In this document: piece by piece, positions 16,351-25,669 of the stretch | Layout of the letters: every line of letters begins with the position of its first letter | Position numbering within the stretch: the first letter of the stretch is position 1 | Assembly: GCF_000294775.2 (NCBI RefSeq) | Contig: NZ_CP015506.1 | Span: forward strand, 3,013,501 to 3,077,500 | Length of the DNA stretch: 64,000 bases | Reading direction: 5' to 3' | Origin: Cytobacillus oceanisediminis 2691 | GTDB taxonomy: Bacteria; Bacillota; Bacilli; Bacillales; Cytobacillaceae | Notes under the pieces: generated by a model | Seen by the model: the letters and a program-made list of their open reading frames with translations, nothing else | What the model was told of the DNA's origin: nothing | The model's database searches: none | Made by a program: the position numbers and the translations under genes

Positions 16351-17149
16351 TTAAATCCATTCTTTCCCATGTTCACGAATGAATTGAAGTTCCTTTTGAT
16401 AATGTTCAAAATGTCCTTCATCGATCATTTTTTGAAACGCCATATTGCCTTCGTTTGCTTTCCTTTGCATTGTTTTACATAAACCTTCTACTCGCAGCAG
16501 CACCATCTCAAAAAAACCATTTTCTATCCCCTCAATACCATAGGATTCAAAAAATAATCTAACTCTTTGTTTTATACGGTTGGCATCCTTTAATGGATCA
16601 TAATAAACTGCCTTACCTGATTCAGTATGATAAAGTCTGCTTAAAGGAACGCAAGTGTATAGAGTATAAGCTATATCCCAAAGTCTTGGACCAGGAGCAG
16701 CAAGATCAAAATCAATAATCCCTACTGGCTTTTCGTGATTAAAAATGATGTTATAGATGGCAAAATCATTGTGACATAGCACCTCCATTGGCTGAGGTGT
16801 GTTTTCTATTGGCTGCCAATTCTCGTCGATAGGAAAATTACTCACAGCATCATGATAGAGACGAAGAAATTTTCGCTATCTCTTTTAAAACACCATTAGA
16901 CCACATATATTTTTTTAAAGGATAATTACCAGCTTCTCCTTCAATAAAAGTTAATATCTCTCTATCTTTTTCATCAATACCTAAGTACTTCGGTGCATAG
17001 TCGAATCCTTCACTTTCTAAATGCTGATACAACTTATGAATTTTTACACTATCAGGTTTTAATTCTCGTCGAACAGTATCTCCCGAACGGTATACTATCG
17101 AGACATTTCCTCCTGTTAGCACTTCTTCGTTTTCGTAATGACTTTTCAT
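16351..17149 (-). pseudogene. Aminoglycoside-phosphotransferase-fold kinase, frameshifted
   Basis: The N-terminal part (17149 to 16850) and C-terminal part (to 16351) lie in different frames. One extra T near 16866 breaks the reading; without it the protein would read EIAKILRLYHDAVSNFP across the junction. The C-terminal part keeps the APH catalytic motifs HNDFAIYNIIF (HxD) and GIIDFDLAAPG (metal-binding Asp). The restored length of about 265 residues suits a small APH/choline-kinase-type enzyme; the substrate is unknown. It may be a true mutation or a sequence error. Confidence 0.8.
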
Positions 17150-17493
17150 TAGAATTCCCCCTATTTAGGGACGTTATGACTGTGTCAATTGAGATGTATT
17201 TTTACCCATAATGAAAAACAGATATATAAGGATATCTGCTTGGCAATGGGAATTTAATTGTCCACATCTTGTATCCCTTGAATGATTTCAGATAGACAAA
17301 TAAACGCATCCTTAAAGACCAAGGACCGCACCCTGTCTCTATCCAATTAAATAATCATTTCAAGGTATTCCACATGTGTAATATAGATTCCCCTTTCTTT
17401 ACATCTCTTTAAATTATATAATACCAAATATTAGTAATTAAATAAAACCGAATTCACACAATTTATCTGTAATTTTTTCAACACACCTTATTC
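17150..17493. other. Intergenic region without a recognisable gene
   Basis: It holds a short hairpin (AGATAT...ATATCT near 17220-17238) and AT-rich sequence. No frame shows protein-like content. Confidence 0.4.
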
Positions 17494-17565
17494 AACAAAC
17501 CTGCCCCGTTAGTTTAATAAGAAAAAAGCTGCCAGATTAGCAGCTTATCTTGAAATAAAAACCTG
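17494..17565 (-). repeat. Terminator-repeat family, copy 11 (well preserved)
   Basis: The stem AAGCTGC...GCAGCTT (17526-17546), T-run, CTTATT and the tail aacctgccccgttagtttaa are all intact. It ends about 150 bases beyond the serine hydrolase stop. Confidence 0.85.
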
Positions 17566-17717
17566 TCAGATAAGTATTTAATACTTGAATGAAAATCCTT
17601 CGCTCTTTTTTGCTCCTGTTTAAAGCATAAGATTATTATACTTCTAATTATTTTTATTTAACATTTTCCAAATTGGGCGGTCTCTACAAGCTGAACCCTG
17701 GAAAGCCGATGTTTATG

Positions 17718-19202
17718 TTATTTAGATATTGCCGAGCTTTTACGCTTTTTTATTGAATTAAAATAAATGAAGTAAAGGAAGGTGTTATTAACAAGATTAA
17801 CCACAACTAATAATACAAGCCAAATAATAAGAGACGGCATCATCATCCATATTCCATTCCAAGGCACAACCCTGCCTCCTGCAAATATGGCCAAAATAGA
17901 CGGTAGAAATAAAAGGATCAGCACGGGGAGTATAGTCCTTACTGATGCGAAGATCAGCTTTCGGCGAAATGCCGTAAGCCTGTTCTTTTTCTTCTTCAGC
18001 CGGTAGAATGAATACCCGCTCCAGAGGATTGTTCCCGCCATAAGAAGAATCATCGCTTTTTCCATGTTTCGGCTATTGATGGCTGAAATTTCTGCCTTTC
18101 CTCCAACCATGATTTGGGAAACGCCTTTAACAAAGGCGGAATAATCAAGGAATGCGTTTATCCCTGTGTCAAACATCATGGTAATTCCAAGTTCCTTGTC
18201 TAAATAAACAGTTTCTTCAGCCTTGTAAGTCCAGAAAATTCCCGAGTGGGAGATCGACCTGCCCCAATCGGCTTCATTGGAAGCAAGCCACCCCATGCCA
18301 TAAGGAGCGCGCTGCCCTGCAGTATGGTACTGTTCCATGAGATTAGGGGAAAGAAGCTGCGGATTATATTGTGCACGCATCCATTTTGCCATATCCTCGG
18401 CATTGGTAACCACACCTGCTGGGCCTTCTATAAACCATATCGGTTCGGCTGTACTTTTCGGGTTGCCGAACAACAGATAATGTCCCCGAGGAATGGCATC
18501 ATTTTCATTGATTTGTTCCGTCAAACTGACACTAAAGGTGCCATTCATCCCCAATGGAGCAAAAATATGTTCTTTAAGGTATACAGAAAACCGTTTACCG
18601 CTGATCTGTTCCACTAACAATGCTAGATATTGATAGTTTGGGTTATGATAGTTGTATGTATCACCAGGATCATTAGCAAGCTTTACTCTGTCCAAAGATT
18701 TGTTTATCTCTTGTAATGTTTTAAATTGAACGGATTTCGTCATGTCGGGATTTACTTTATCATTAAGGCCACTAGTATGGTTTAGCAAGTTCCGGATCGT
18801 GATGCGAGTGATGCGATCGTCTGTGGGCGAGATGTCGGGAAAGTATGAGACATATGGAGCGTCAAGGTCAATCTGTCCCTTATCTGCAAGCTGCAATACA
18901 GCCAGCGCAGTCATGGATTTACTCAATGAGGCGATTGGGAAGGGCGTTCTTGAGGTTATTTCCCTTCCATCTGAATATGCACCGTAGCCTTGCGTGTAGA
19001 ACACATCTTCACCGTGGGTTATTGCCAGAGATACACCTGTAATATGGTTGACTTCCATGTTTTTCTTAATATAGTCATCGATTTCTTTCACAATCTCTGT
19101 TTTACTTTGAGCGCGGGCATCAGCAAAAGGCAATGCAGTCATTAGCACTGCCAGAAGCAAGCTGGTTAAGAAAGCGGGTATTTTCTTATAAGTGAAAATC
19201 AT
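17718..19202 (-). CDS. Beta-lactamase-fold serine hydrolase with C-terminal membrane helices
   Basis: The 494-residue protein has a signal peptide (residues 1-32, cleaved near ADARAQS), the SxxK nucleophile S92-L-S-K95, the YxN motif Y185-H-N187 and later class-C/Pbp4*-type elements. Three or four hydrophobic helices follow at the C-terminus. Such proteins are extracytoplasmic D-Ala-D-Ala peptidases or esterases tied to the wall, with a membrane tail. The kinase and response regulator directly upstream, in the same direction and 51 bases away, probably control it. True beta-lactamase activity is not implied. Confidence 0.85.
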   Translation of the reverse strand: MIFTYKKIPAFLTSLLLAVLMTALPFADARAQSKTEIVKEIDDYIKKNMEVNHITGVSLAITHGEDVFYTQGYGAYSDGREITSRTPFPIASLSKSMTALAVLQLADKGQIDLDAPYVSYFPDISPTDDRITRITIRNLLNHTSGLNDKVNPDMTKSVQFKTLQEINKSLDRVKLANDPGDTYNYHNPNYQYLALLVEQISGKRFSVYLKEHIFAPLGMNGTFSVSLTEQINENDAIPRGHYLLFGNPKSTAEPIWFIEGPAGVVTNAEDMAKWMRAQYNPQLLSPNLMEQYHTAGQRAPYGMGWLASNEADWGRSISHSGIFWTYKAEETVYLDKELGITMMFDTGINAFLDYSAFVKGVSQIMVGGKAEISAINSRNMEKAMILLMAGTILWSGYSFYRLKKKKNRLTAFRRKLIFASVRTILPVLILLFLPSILAIFAGGRVVPWNGIWMMMPSLIIWLVLLVVVNLVNNTFLYFIYFNSIKKRKSSAISK

Positions 19203-19253
19203 TTTAGCACTCCTTTTTCTTGGGATAAGGAAATACTAAAGTATAATTTTCAA

Positions 19254-20360
19254 CTATTTATCAATTCTGCAAAAAAAGCTTGCTGTTACTTTTCCACCAC
19301 CGCGGGTACTGTTTGCGACCTGTAAGAAGCCCTGATGCTTTTCACACAATATTTTACAAATATAAAGCCCTAACCCTTTGTTCTCATTTGCTTCCGCCGC
19401 CTCGCCCCGATAAAAGGGGAGAACTGCCTTCCGTACCACTTCTTCGGAAAATCCGGAGCCATCGTCAGTGACCGTTATGGAAAAAATGCCATTGCGAACG
19501 GAGTAATGGACTTTAATATGGCTGGAAGCATAACGCACTCCATTTGCCACCAGATTTTCAGAAACCTGCATCACGAGATCCTTATCGATAAACAATTTTG
19601 TGGAATCTGCAGGTCTGCATGAGTCGAAAGATTTGCCACTTTGGTCTGCAATTCGGCTGGCACCGTCTTCCAGAAAGTTGATTAGGGCATCCATTTCGAT
19701 AATTTGTTTGTTTATTGGAAAGTTATCCAACTTCTCAATAGAGTTCATGGCCTCTACATAACGCTCCATACGAACAATATGCATTTCCATTGTTTTGATG
19801 ATATCCAGCAGTTTTTCCTCGGATATCCTTTTTTGCGGCAGATAGGTGGTTACAACCTCGATATATCCTTTCATGATGGACAGAGGTGTTCTCAAGTCAT
19901 GGGCAAAAATCGCATTAAGCTGCTTCCGTTCCTCGTTCAAGCGCCATTGGGCTTTAAAGTTACTTTCCAATTGGCTACGCATCTTTTCAAATGCACGGCA
20001 AAGCTCGCTCATTTCATCCCTGCTGTCATAGGAAATATGGAACCCTAAATCATTTGCCGAGATTTTCTCTGACGCGTTCATCAGGATTTCCAAAGGTTTT
20101 TTCAGTTTCAGTTTGTAAAAAATGCTGGCCATCAAGACTAATCCGGTTCCTATCGTCAAAAGTATCCCAGCAATTTGAACAGTTAGAACCCAGTCGTTCC
20201 CATAAGGGTGATTGGCAAAGCGTCGCGTCATCTCTTCGGCCCACTCGAATTCGAACACAATGGCTGTTAAAACGAAAACTAAATATAAGGAATTTAGCGT
20301 GATGAAGGTTTGTAGTATGGTCATATTATTCAATCGAAGATAGCCCATTACCTTTTCCAT
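19254..20360 (-). CDS. Sensor histidine kinase (HAMP type)
   Basis: The 368-residue kinase has two membrane helices (about 15-37 and 60-82) flanking a short external loop of about 22 residues, a HAMP linker, HisKA with His154 (FAHDLRTPLSIMKGY) and a HATPase domain (NLVANGVRYA, DDGSGFS, GLGLYI). It overlaps the response regulator gene by 13 bases, so the two are coupled. With the serine hydrolase downstream, it probably senses a cell-envelope signal. Confidence 0.9.
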   Translation of the reverse strand: MEKVMGYLRLNNMTILQTFITLNSLYLVFVLTAIVFEFEWAEEMTRRFANHPYGNDWVLTVQIAGILLTIGTGLVLMASIFYKLKLKKPLEILMNASEKISANDLGFHISYDSRDEMSELCRAFEKMRSQLESNFKAQWRLNEERKQLNAIFAHDLRTPLSIMKGYIEVVTTYLPQKRISEEKLLDIIKTMEMHIVRMERYVEAMNSIEKLDNFPINKQIIEMDALINFLEDGASRIADQSGKSFDSCRPADSTKLFIDKDLVMQVSENLVANGVRYASSHIKVHYSVRNGIFSITVTDDGSGFSEEVVRKAVLPFYRGEAAEANENKGLGLYICKILCEKHQGFLQVANSTRGGGKVTASFFCRIDK

Positions 20361-21019
20361 TTATATCCTACACCCCACACAGTCTCTATCTTGCTTTCGC
20401 AGCCATGCTCTTTCAATTTAGACCGAATACGCCTGATATGTTCAGGGATTACTGAGCTGTCACCCTCTTCGTTCGTCCCCCATACTCTTTCATACATGCG
20501 TTCTTTGTCAAAAACCATACCAGGGTGTTTAGACAAGAGTTCTATAATATCAAACTCCTTTTTTGCCAAAGAAATTTGTATGTCGTTACAATAAAGCGCT
20601 CGCTCTGAATAATCAATGACAAGGTCGCCACTAAACTTAACCGTTGTCTTCTTTTGATTTCTCATTTCTCTGCGCAAATGGGCATCCACTCTTGCGCCAA
20701 GTTCATGGATGCTGAACGGCTTTTGAATATAATCATCTCCGCCAGCCTGAAAACCGGATATTTTATCAGCATCTTCTACACGTGCGGTTAGAAATAAGAT
20801 GGGGCAGGAAACATAACTCCGGATTTTCCTGCAAACGTCAAGACCGTTAATCTCAGGCATGTTTATATCCAGTAAAATTATATCCGGTTGTTTTTCTGCT
20901 TGCCTTTCCGCCTCATTGCCGTCCTTTGCGGTCATGATGTGATACCTGTTAACTTCAAAATAATCTGCCAGCAGTTTTCGCATGTCTGCTTCATCATCAA
21001 TTATCAATATCTTTTTCAT
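20348..21019 (-). CDS. OmpR-family response regulator
   Basis: The receiver has D8/D9, phospho-acceptor D51 (IILLDINMPE) and the conserved Lys (QKPFSIHE). A winged-helix DNA-binding domain ends at VWGVGYKW. It is the first gene of the regulator-kinase-serine hydrolase array. The short gaps suggest a common transcript, so the operon is probably self-controlled. Confidence 0.9.
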   Translation of the reverse strand: MKKILIIDDEADMRKLLADYFEVNRYHIMTAKDGNEAERQAEKQPDIILLDINMPEINGLDVCRKIRSYVSCPILFLTARVEDADKISGFQAGGDDYIQKPFSIHELGARVDAHLRREMRNQKKTTVKFSGDLVIDYSERALYCNDIQISLAKKEFDIIELLSKHPGMVFDKERMYERVWGTNEEGDSSVIPEHIRRIRSKLKEHGCESKIETVWGVGYKWKR

Positions 21020-21208
21020 TGATCTTACCTGCTTCCCTAACGAATTTTTACTTCCTTCAAATTCTTTTCTTTTTAACCCTCAAGTTACAACCACAACATC
21101 GCTTCGATTTTTTATAGAACCAGCACTGCCCCTTTATCTTAAAACAAAGAGGTGCCTTAGTCCTTCCAATTGCTTCAACGGTGGTACCCCTTAGAACAAT
21201 ATATCATT
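21020..21208. other. Intergenic region with a terminator-repeat tail fragment
   Basis: The plus strand at 21124-21150 reads actgcccctttatcttaaaa, similar to the family tail, but no hairpin remains. Nothing else is recognised. Confidence 0.35.
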
Positions 21209-21237
21209 TTAGGTATTTTATGATATCTTGTTATAAT
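21209..21237 (+). promoter_or_regulatory. Candidate promoter of the protein kinase
   Basis: A perfect TATAAT at 21232-21237 follows a weak -35 (TTAGGT) at 17 bases. The leader to the ribosome site at 21320 would be about 75 bases. Confidence 0.45.
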
Positions 21238-21377
21238 AGCACCATACGATTGAGTGTTTCCCAATAAGAAAACACAGATATAAAGTCAAGTAATCTCTTT
21301 ATAAATTACCAAAATCCAGAAAGGAGGAGAGGAAAGTTTCAATTTTTCGAGCATTTAGGAAGCTTTACCAATTTTTT

Positions 21378-22157
21378 GTGGACAAGCCTATAAAAAAAGG
21401 AACAGTTTTGAACGAACATTACGAGATATTGAACGTTATCGGGGCTGGGAGCTATGGGATTGTTTATTTGTGCAAAGAGTTAAGAACAAACGAGAATAGA
21501 GTAGTCAAACAGCTTCGTCCTAGTAAGCGACGCAACCAAAAAGAGGTGGCGATGTTTGAAAATGAAATCACTGTTTTGGGTATGCTTAACCACAAAAATA
21601 TACCGATGTTATTTGAAGCCTTTTCAAATAACGGACACTTATATTATGTAATGAGTTTCATTGAAGCGGATAATCTGGAAGACCAAATTTTTTTTAATAA
21701 AAAGACCTTTAACGAGGAAGAGTCTTTACTAATTCTTACTCACCTACTTGAATTAGTAGATTATCTTCACAAAAAAGACATTTACCATCAAGATTTACGT
21801 ATTCCAAACATCTTAATAAAAAACACGGAAATTTTTCTAATCGATTTTGGTTTGTCAAAGCATAGAACTGACCCATTCCGCTCTTCATCTAGTTCTTCAC
21901 CTAACAAACAAAGAAATTTTCTGGAGATGAAACAACAGGACTACTATGATCTAGGAGAAATACTTTTATATTTGCTTTATACGACGTACTCTTCTAAAAA
22001 CAAAAAAGCTCTTCCTTGGACAGAAGAACTTTCTTTAGAGAAGGAAACTGTTTATTTGCTAAAAAGACTGCTACAAATTAAAGAACCTTACTTAAATATT
22101 AGTGAAATTTTAACTGATCTTCATGCTGCACATAAAGCGAAGGAAAAAGTATATTAA
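21378..22157 (+). CDS. Ser/Thr protein-kinase-fold protein (YbdM-like)
   Basis: From the GTG at 21378 the protein has 259 residues: glycine loop G22-A-G-S-Y-G27, Lys44 (VVKQL), catalytic H137-Q-D139-L-R and D156-F-G. It resembles Bacillus YbdM. The GTG lacks a ribosome site. The strong AAAGGAGGAGAGG at 21318-21330 is followed in frame, without a stop, by codons for FQIFRAFRKLYQFF, the kind of basic-amphipathic N-terminus YbdM-type proteins carry. The true start may therefore be upstream at a non-standard codon such as ATT at 21342. HQDLR in place of HRDLK is unusual but the catalytic Asp is kept. It is convergent with the Ser/Arg-rich gene 10 bases away. Confidence 0.82.
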   Translation: MDKPIKKGTVLNEHYEILNVIGAGSYGIVYLCKELRTNENRVVKQLRPSKRRNQKEVAMFENEITVLGMLNHKNIPMLFEAFSNNGHLYYVMSFIEADNLEDQIFFNKKTFNEEESLLILTHLLELVDYLHKKDIYHQDLRIPNILIKNTEIFLIDFGLSKHRTDPFRSSSSSSPNKQRNFLEMKQQDYYDLGEILLYLLYTTYSSKNKKALPWTEELSLEKETVYLLKRLLQIKEPYLNISEILTDLHAAHKAKEKVY

Positions 22158-22166
22158 GGAGGAAGA

Positions 22167-22367
22167 TTAACTGCTGCTTCGACCCTTTCGTTTGTAGTAG
22201 TTACTTCCACTCATTGGAGATTGTTTATATCGCCGGTTGCTGCTGCTTCCTCGGTTAAAATAACGGTTTCTTCGTTCACTGCTGCTGCCCCTTCGATAAT
22301 GGCCATTTCTTCGCTCACTGCTTCCTTGGGAAAGTTGCTTAATTTGTTTCATTATTTTTTTAAACAT
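22167..22367 (-). CDS. Small Ser/Arg-rich basic protein
   Basis: The 66-residue protein begins MFKKIMKQIKQLSQ and then repeats a GSSSERRN-type unit two to three times. It ends KRKGRSSS and is low complexity and strongly basic. No domain is recognised. It overlaps nothing and lies tail to tail, 10 bases from the kinase gene. Its Ser-Arg repeats make it a plausible kinase substrate or nucleic-acid binder, but that is inference from context. Confidence 0.6.
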   Translation of the reverse strand: MFKKIMKQIKQLSQGSSERRNGHYRRGSSSERRNRYFNRGSSSNRRYKQSPMSGSNYYKRKGRSSS

Positions 22368-22500
22368 TGTTTACCTCTCTTCTTTTTTGGCTTTTAGTCT
22401 AACATAATTTAAAGCTAAAACATATTCATAAGCACTTGAATTCAGTCACTAATACGAGGGCAGAAGATATTCCAACAGCAAGATTTTGAAATAATGGATA

Positions 22501-23673
22501 TTATTCTGATCCTAAAATGACAGGAAGCTCTTTATATCCATACATAAACGTGCTAGAAATTATACGAAGATGTTTAGAAGTGTCCAATTTCATAGTCGGT
22601 ATCGCTTTAAGCATCTCGGTAATGCATATTTTCGCTTCTAATTTGGCAAGCTGTGATCCCAGACAATAGTGAACACCTGCTCCAAAAGATAGATAATTGT
22701 TTGGAGAGCGGTTGATGTCAAACACATCCGGTTTGTCAAATACGCTTTCGTCCCGGTTTGCAGATCCAATCCAAGCCATTACTTCCTGCCCTTTTTTCAG
22801 ATTCATGCCTTTTAATTGTATATCTTCAGTGACGAAGCGATTCATACCGTGAAAAGGAGAACGATATCTTAGTACTTCATTAATGGCTGCAGGTATAAGA
22901 GAATGATCTCTATATAATTGGTTGAGTATATCCGGCTGTTCAAAAAGAGTGAGCATTGTATTGGCAATTAAATTTGTAGTTGTTTCATTCCCTGCAACAA
23001 GTAGAAGGAAGCAGAAACTTAATAACTCATCCATGGATAATGAATCTCCACCAACTTCTGCAGTCATTAACGTGGATATGATATTGTTTGTATGGTTAAT
23101 CTGGCGATTTGAAATTTTTCGCTTAAAATATGTTTGCAGGTCAAGCATAGCCTTTTCTTGTTTAGCAAATAACTTGTACATTACATTAGGCGATGCGCTT
23201 TGTGTTCCCGCAACTAGAATATCAGACCATTCTTTAAACATCTTTCTGTCATGACTCGGTACTCCGAGCATGTCAGAAATCACGATTACAGGAAGAGGAT
23301 AAGCGATTTCCGCAACCATATCTATTTTTCGTTTTCCTAGCAGCGGTGCTAATAATTCGTGAGTTATAGCCGTAATCCTAGGTTCCAGTTCTTGAATAGT
23401 TTTTGGTGTAAATGCCTGGCTTACAAGATTGCGGTACCTTCGATGAGTTGGCGGATCCATATCTAGCAAGGTTTGAACATTTCCATTTCTTTTTGAACTG
23501 AACAGAATGAAATTTTGTAAAACCATTTGGACATCCTCATAACAGAATACGTCCCAGCAATTCCGTTCTGGGTCAAAAGAAACTGGAGCATTTTTTCGCA
23601 TTTTTTTAAACCAATCATAGGGTGAGTTTGTTTCAGCCAATCCCCTTGGGCGCACTAATAGTCCATAGTTCAT
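22501..23673 (-). CDS. Cytochrome P450
   Basis: The 390-residue soluble P450 shows the I-helix oxygen-activation motif AGNETTTNL, the ExxR pair (EVLRYR), the PERF-like region and heme loop FGAGVHYCLGSQLAK with the Cys thiolate. Size and motifs resemble Bacillus CYP107/CYP109-type enzymes, which hydroxylate fatty acids, terpenoids or steroids using separate ferredoxin partners. No redox partner gene is adjacent. A GGGAG-type site precedes the ATG. Confidence 0.92.
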   Translation of the reverse strand: MNYGLLVRPRGLAETNSPYDWFKKMRKNAPVSFDPERNCWDVFCYEDVQMVLQNFILFSSKRNGNVQTLLDMDPPTHRRYRNLVSQAFTPKTIQELEPRITAITHELLAPLLGKRKIDMVAEIAYPLPVIVISDMLGVPSHDRKMFKEWSDILVAGTQSASPNVMYKLFAKQEKAMLDLQTYFKRKISNRQINHTNNIISTLMTAEVGGDSLSMDELLSFCFLLLVAGNETTTNLIANTMLTLFEQPDILNQLYRDHSLIPAAINEVLRYRSPFHGMNRFVTEDIQLKGMNLKKGQEVMAWIGSANRDESVFDKPDVFDINRSPNNYLSFGAGVHYCLGSQLAKLEAKICITEMLKAIPTMKLDTSKHLRIISSTFMYGYKELPVILGSE

Positions 23674-23800
23674 ACGTTGTTCTCCCTCTCTCTCAAAACT
23701 CCCAATTGAAGCTTCTGCCTTACTAAATATTCTGTAAATAAAAATGAAATTCCTGTATTCTACGAAAATCCTTGTTAAACTAAACTATTCCGTTACAAGA

Positions 23801-23833
23801 AAGAGCTATTCTCCCTCTTGAAGAACAGCTCCC
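23801..23833 (-). terminator. Rho-independent terminator after the MBL-fold gene
   Basis: GAGCTGTTCT pairs with AGAATAGCTC around a short loop on the minus strand, followed by TTTCTTG. Confidence 0.65.
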
Positions 23834-23857
23834 GTTAATTAAAAAAATATTATTTAA

Positions 23858-24556
23858 CTATTCAAACTCCAGCAAATCAGAAATAAATTCATTTACTTTA
23901 CCTTTTAAAACTGCACCGTGCCCCGTACACAAATACTCAACATCGTATTTGGTAATTTTTTTTAACCCTTCTATAAATAAACTAAAATTGTGCTGTTCCC
24001 TCATTTCCTCGTTTTGAGACCATTCAGAAACAAACTGCTTATATTTTTCCCTATCCCAAACACCTGTATCTACAACATTACCACTCAATTGTTCTCCAAA
24101 AAAACAGATATGATCTCCGCAAAATAGCACTTTGCTTTCACGTTGATATAGGAAAACAGAACCTTTAGTATGGTGTCCCAGGAGAACACATTCTAAATTA
24201 CTTACAGTTGGGCCGTTGTCTGGAAGTTTCATATTTAATTTGTTTCTAATATTTTCTGGAATTAACTCAACATCCTGATTATGAATATAGCCTTCAATTT
24301 CACCTAAAAATTGAATTGCTTCAATATGGTCTTTGTGACCGTGTGTGGCAATAAAATGAGTTATATCACTTTTAGAAATTCCTTTCTTTTTTAGTGCGGA
24401 AAACAGCAAGTGAGAATGTTCTTTCTTTCCTGAATCAATAAGAATAATATTATTGTTCTCAAGCAACAAATAGCAGTTATTATAAGAGTTCCAAGATTCA
24501 TCCCATACTAAAAAAGCATATATATTTTTGACCACTGGTTCCAAATATGTTTTCAT
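23858..24556 (-). CDS. MBL-fold metallohydrolase
   Basis: The 232-residue protein has the zinc motif THGHKDH (HxHxDH), further ligands in GHHTKGS and CGDH, and a final GHG motif (CTGHGAVLKG). This fits the glyoxalase II/lactonase branch. It has no signal peptide, so it is cytosolic. The substrate is not deducible. It is followed by its own terminator. Confidence 0.87.
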   Translation of the reverse strand: MKTYLEPVVKNIYAFLVWDESWNSYNNCYLLLENNNIILIDSGKKEHSHLLFSALKKKGISKSDITHFIATHGHKDHIEAIQFLGEIEGYIHNQDVELIPENIRNKLNMKLPDNGPTVSNLECVLLGHHTKGSVFLYQRESKVLFCGDHICFFGEQLSGNVVDTGVWDREKYKQFVSEWSQNEEMREQHNFSLFIEGLKKITKYDVEYLCTGHGAVLKGKVNEFISDLLEFE

Positions 24557-24622
24557 TTCACTCCCCCATAATCAGCAATATTTTTGTATATTTCGCTCAA
24601 TTTTTATTAATACCTTCTTTAT

Positions 24623-24690
24623 TTAACTTCCCCTGTTGGTTCAAATAGAAAAAAGCCGCCTGTTTTGGCAGCTAGCTAGATCATAAGGTA
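24623..24690 (-). repeat. Terminator-repeat family, copy 13
   Basis: The hairpin GCCGCC...GGCAGC, T-run and the tail taacttcccctgttggttc are present. It lies 40 bases beyond the YfiT-like stop, in sense. Confidence 0.75.
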
Positions 24691-24728
24691 ATAACCCGTT
24701 AAAAAAGTATGTTAATCCAACTAAGCAT

Positions 24729-25247
24729 TTACCATCCCATACGACTGCATAAAGAAGTAATATGTGCAAGATGATGTTTACCATGCCAGGCGTAGATTCC
24801 GATATTTTCACCTACTGAAACTTCTCCTGAATCCGGATGAATAAATGTTTTTTCCATATCAGCCGAACTTAGACTGCGTAAAAGATTGGTCCAGCGCTCG
24901 TGGAGTGCTTCGAGAAGTGAAAGTGAAATATCAATCGACAATTTATAATCAGATAGTTCCGCCCAATTCGATTCATCATATGGCTTAATTACAGGGGTTT
25001 CTTCCGTAAGAGCCAATTTAAAGCGAACATAGGCATTCATATGACTATCCGCAAGATGATGTATTACTTGTCGAACAGTCCACCCTCCTGTACGATAAGC
25101 TGTATCAAGCTTTTTATTATCTAAGTCTCTTACAGCATCTCGTAACAATCTTGGTAACTCTTCTAGCTCATTTATCCAAATACTTGTAACACTGTGAGTA
25201 ATTTCACCATTATATTGAAATTGGCCAATTGGATATTTCAAATCCAT
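24729..25247 (-). CDS. YfiT-type DinB-superfamily bacillithiol S-transferase
   Basis: The 172-residue protein matches the YfiT/BstA pattern: [10 protein letters not shown] start, [14 protein letters not shown] (first metal His), and the C-terminal GKHHLAHI pair. This four-helix-bundle family uses a His triad to bind divalent metal and conjugates bacillithiol to electrophiles. Bacillithiol use fits a Bacillaceae host. It is followed by a terminator-repeat. Confidence 0.85.
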   Translation of the reverse strand: MDLKYPIGQFQYNGEITHSVTSIWINELEELPRLLRDAVRDLDNKKLDTAYRTGGWTVRQVIHHLADSHMNAYVRFKLALTEETPVIKPYDESNWAELSDYKLSIDISLSLLEALHERWTNLLRSLSSADMEKTFIHPDSGEVSVGENIGIYAWHGKHHLAHITSLCSRMGW

Positions 25248-25360
25248 CTGCTATTCCTCCTAAAGATCCCCTGATTTTTGCAGCTACCTATATTTAGGAT
25301 AAAATACAGGTAATTCTCCATCAATTCCCTTAATTTTTTTGCAACTTGAAAGTTATAACT

Positions 25361-25426
25361 ATACTGCACCTTTTGCTCAATATGAAAAAGCCGCCTGGTT
25401 CGGCAGCCGATGTTAACATAAGCACC
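25361..25426 (-). repeat. Terminator-repeat family, copy 14
   Basis: GCCGCC...GGCAGC (25390-25407), the tail tactgcaccttttgctcaa and the end acataagcacc are clear. It follows the DinB relic in sense. A further tail fragment (ctgccccgtttagaag) lies at 25474. Confidence 0.8.
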
Positions 25427-25504
25427 TAAAGTTTTAGTACATGTATTCACAAATTTTGTTTTTCTGCATGAAGGCTGCCCCGTTTAGAAGATAAATATTA
25501 ATCT

Positions 25505-25660
25505 TTAAACTCGCTTCTCCTTAAAGGCTTTTTTGACTCTTTCAATTTGGTCGAGATGTCCTTGTATATGTGTGACTCGGAATTCCCAGCTTCACCATAG
25601 AGAATGAAAGGGCTTCACACCGTCAATACTGCTTCTGCGGCTGGACGGAAGTCGCTGAAT
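25505..25660 (-). pseudogene. C-terminal relic of a DinB-family gene
   Basis: Minus-strand frames give DGVKPFHSL, then LYGEA, then WEFRVTHIQGHLDQIERV and KKAF before a stop at 25505. Together they form the typical C-terminus of DinB/DUF1572 proteins, but they are split over three frames by small indels. Only about 50 codons remain. Confidence 0.65.
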
Positions 25661-25669
25661 TATGGTGCT

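Noticed and set aside
21160-21200. GGTGGTACC-like sequence as a T-box
   Set aside because: No T-box stem I, specifier loop or downstream aminoacyl-synthetase or biosynthesis gene is present.
23858-24556. Idea that the MBL-fold protein is an acyl-homoserine lactonase
   Set aside because: The HxHxDH motif is shared by many MBL enzymes and the gene is far from the M20-homoserine dehydrogenase cluster.
25238-25450. Minus-strand open frame of 70 codons upstream of the YfiT gene
   Set aside because: Its content is translated repeat and leader sequence.
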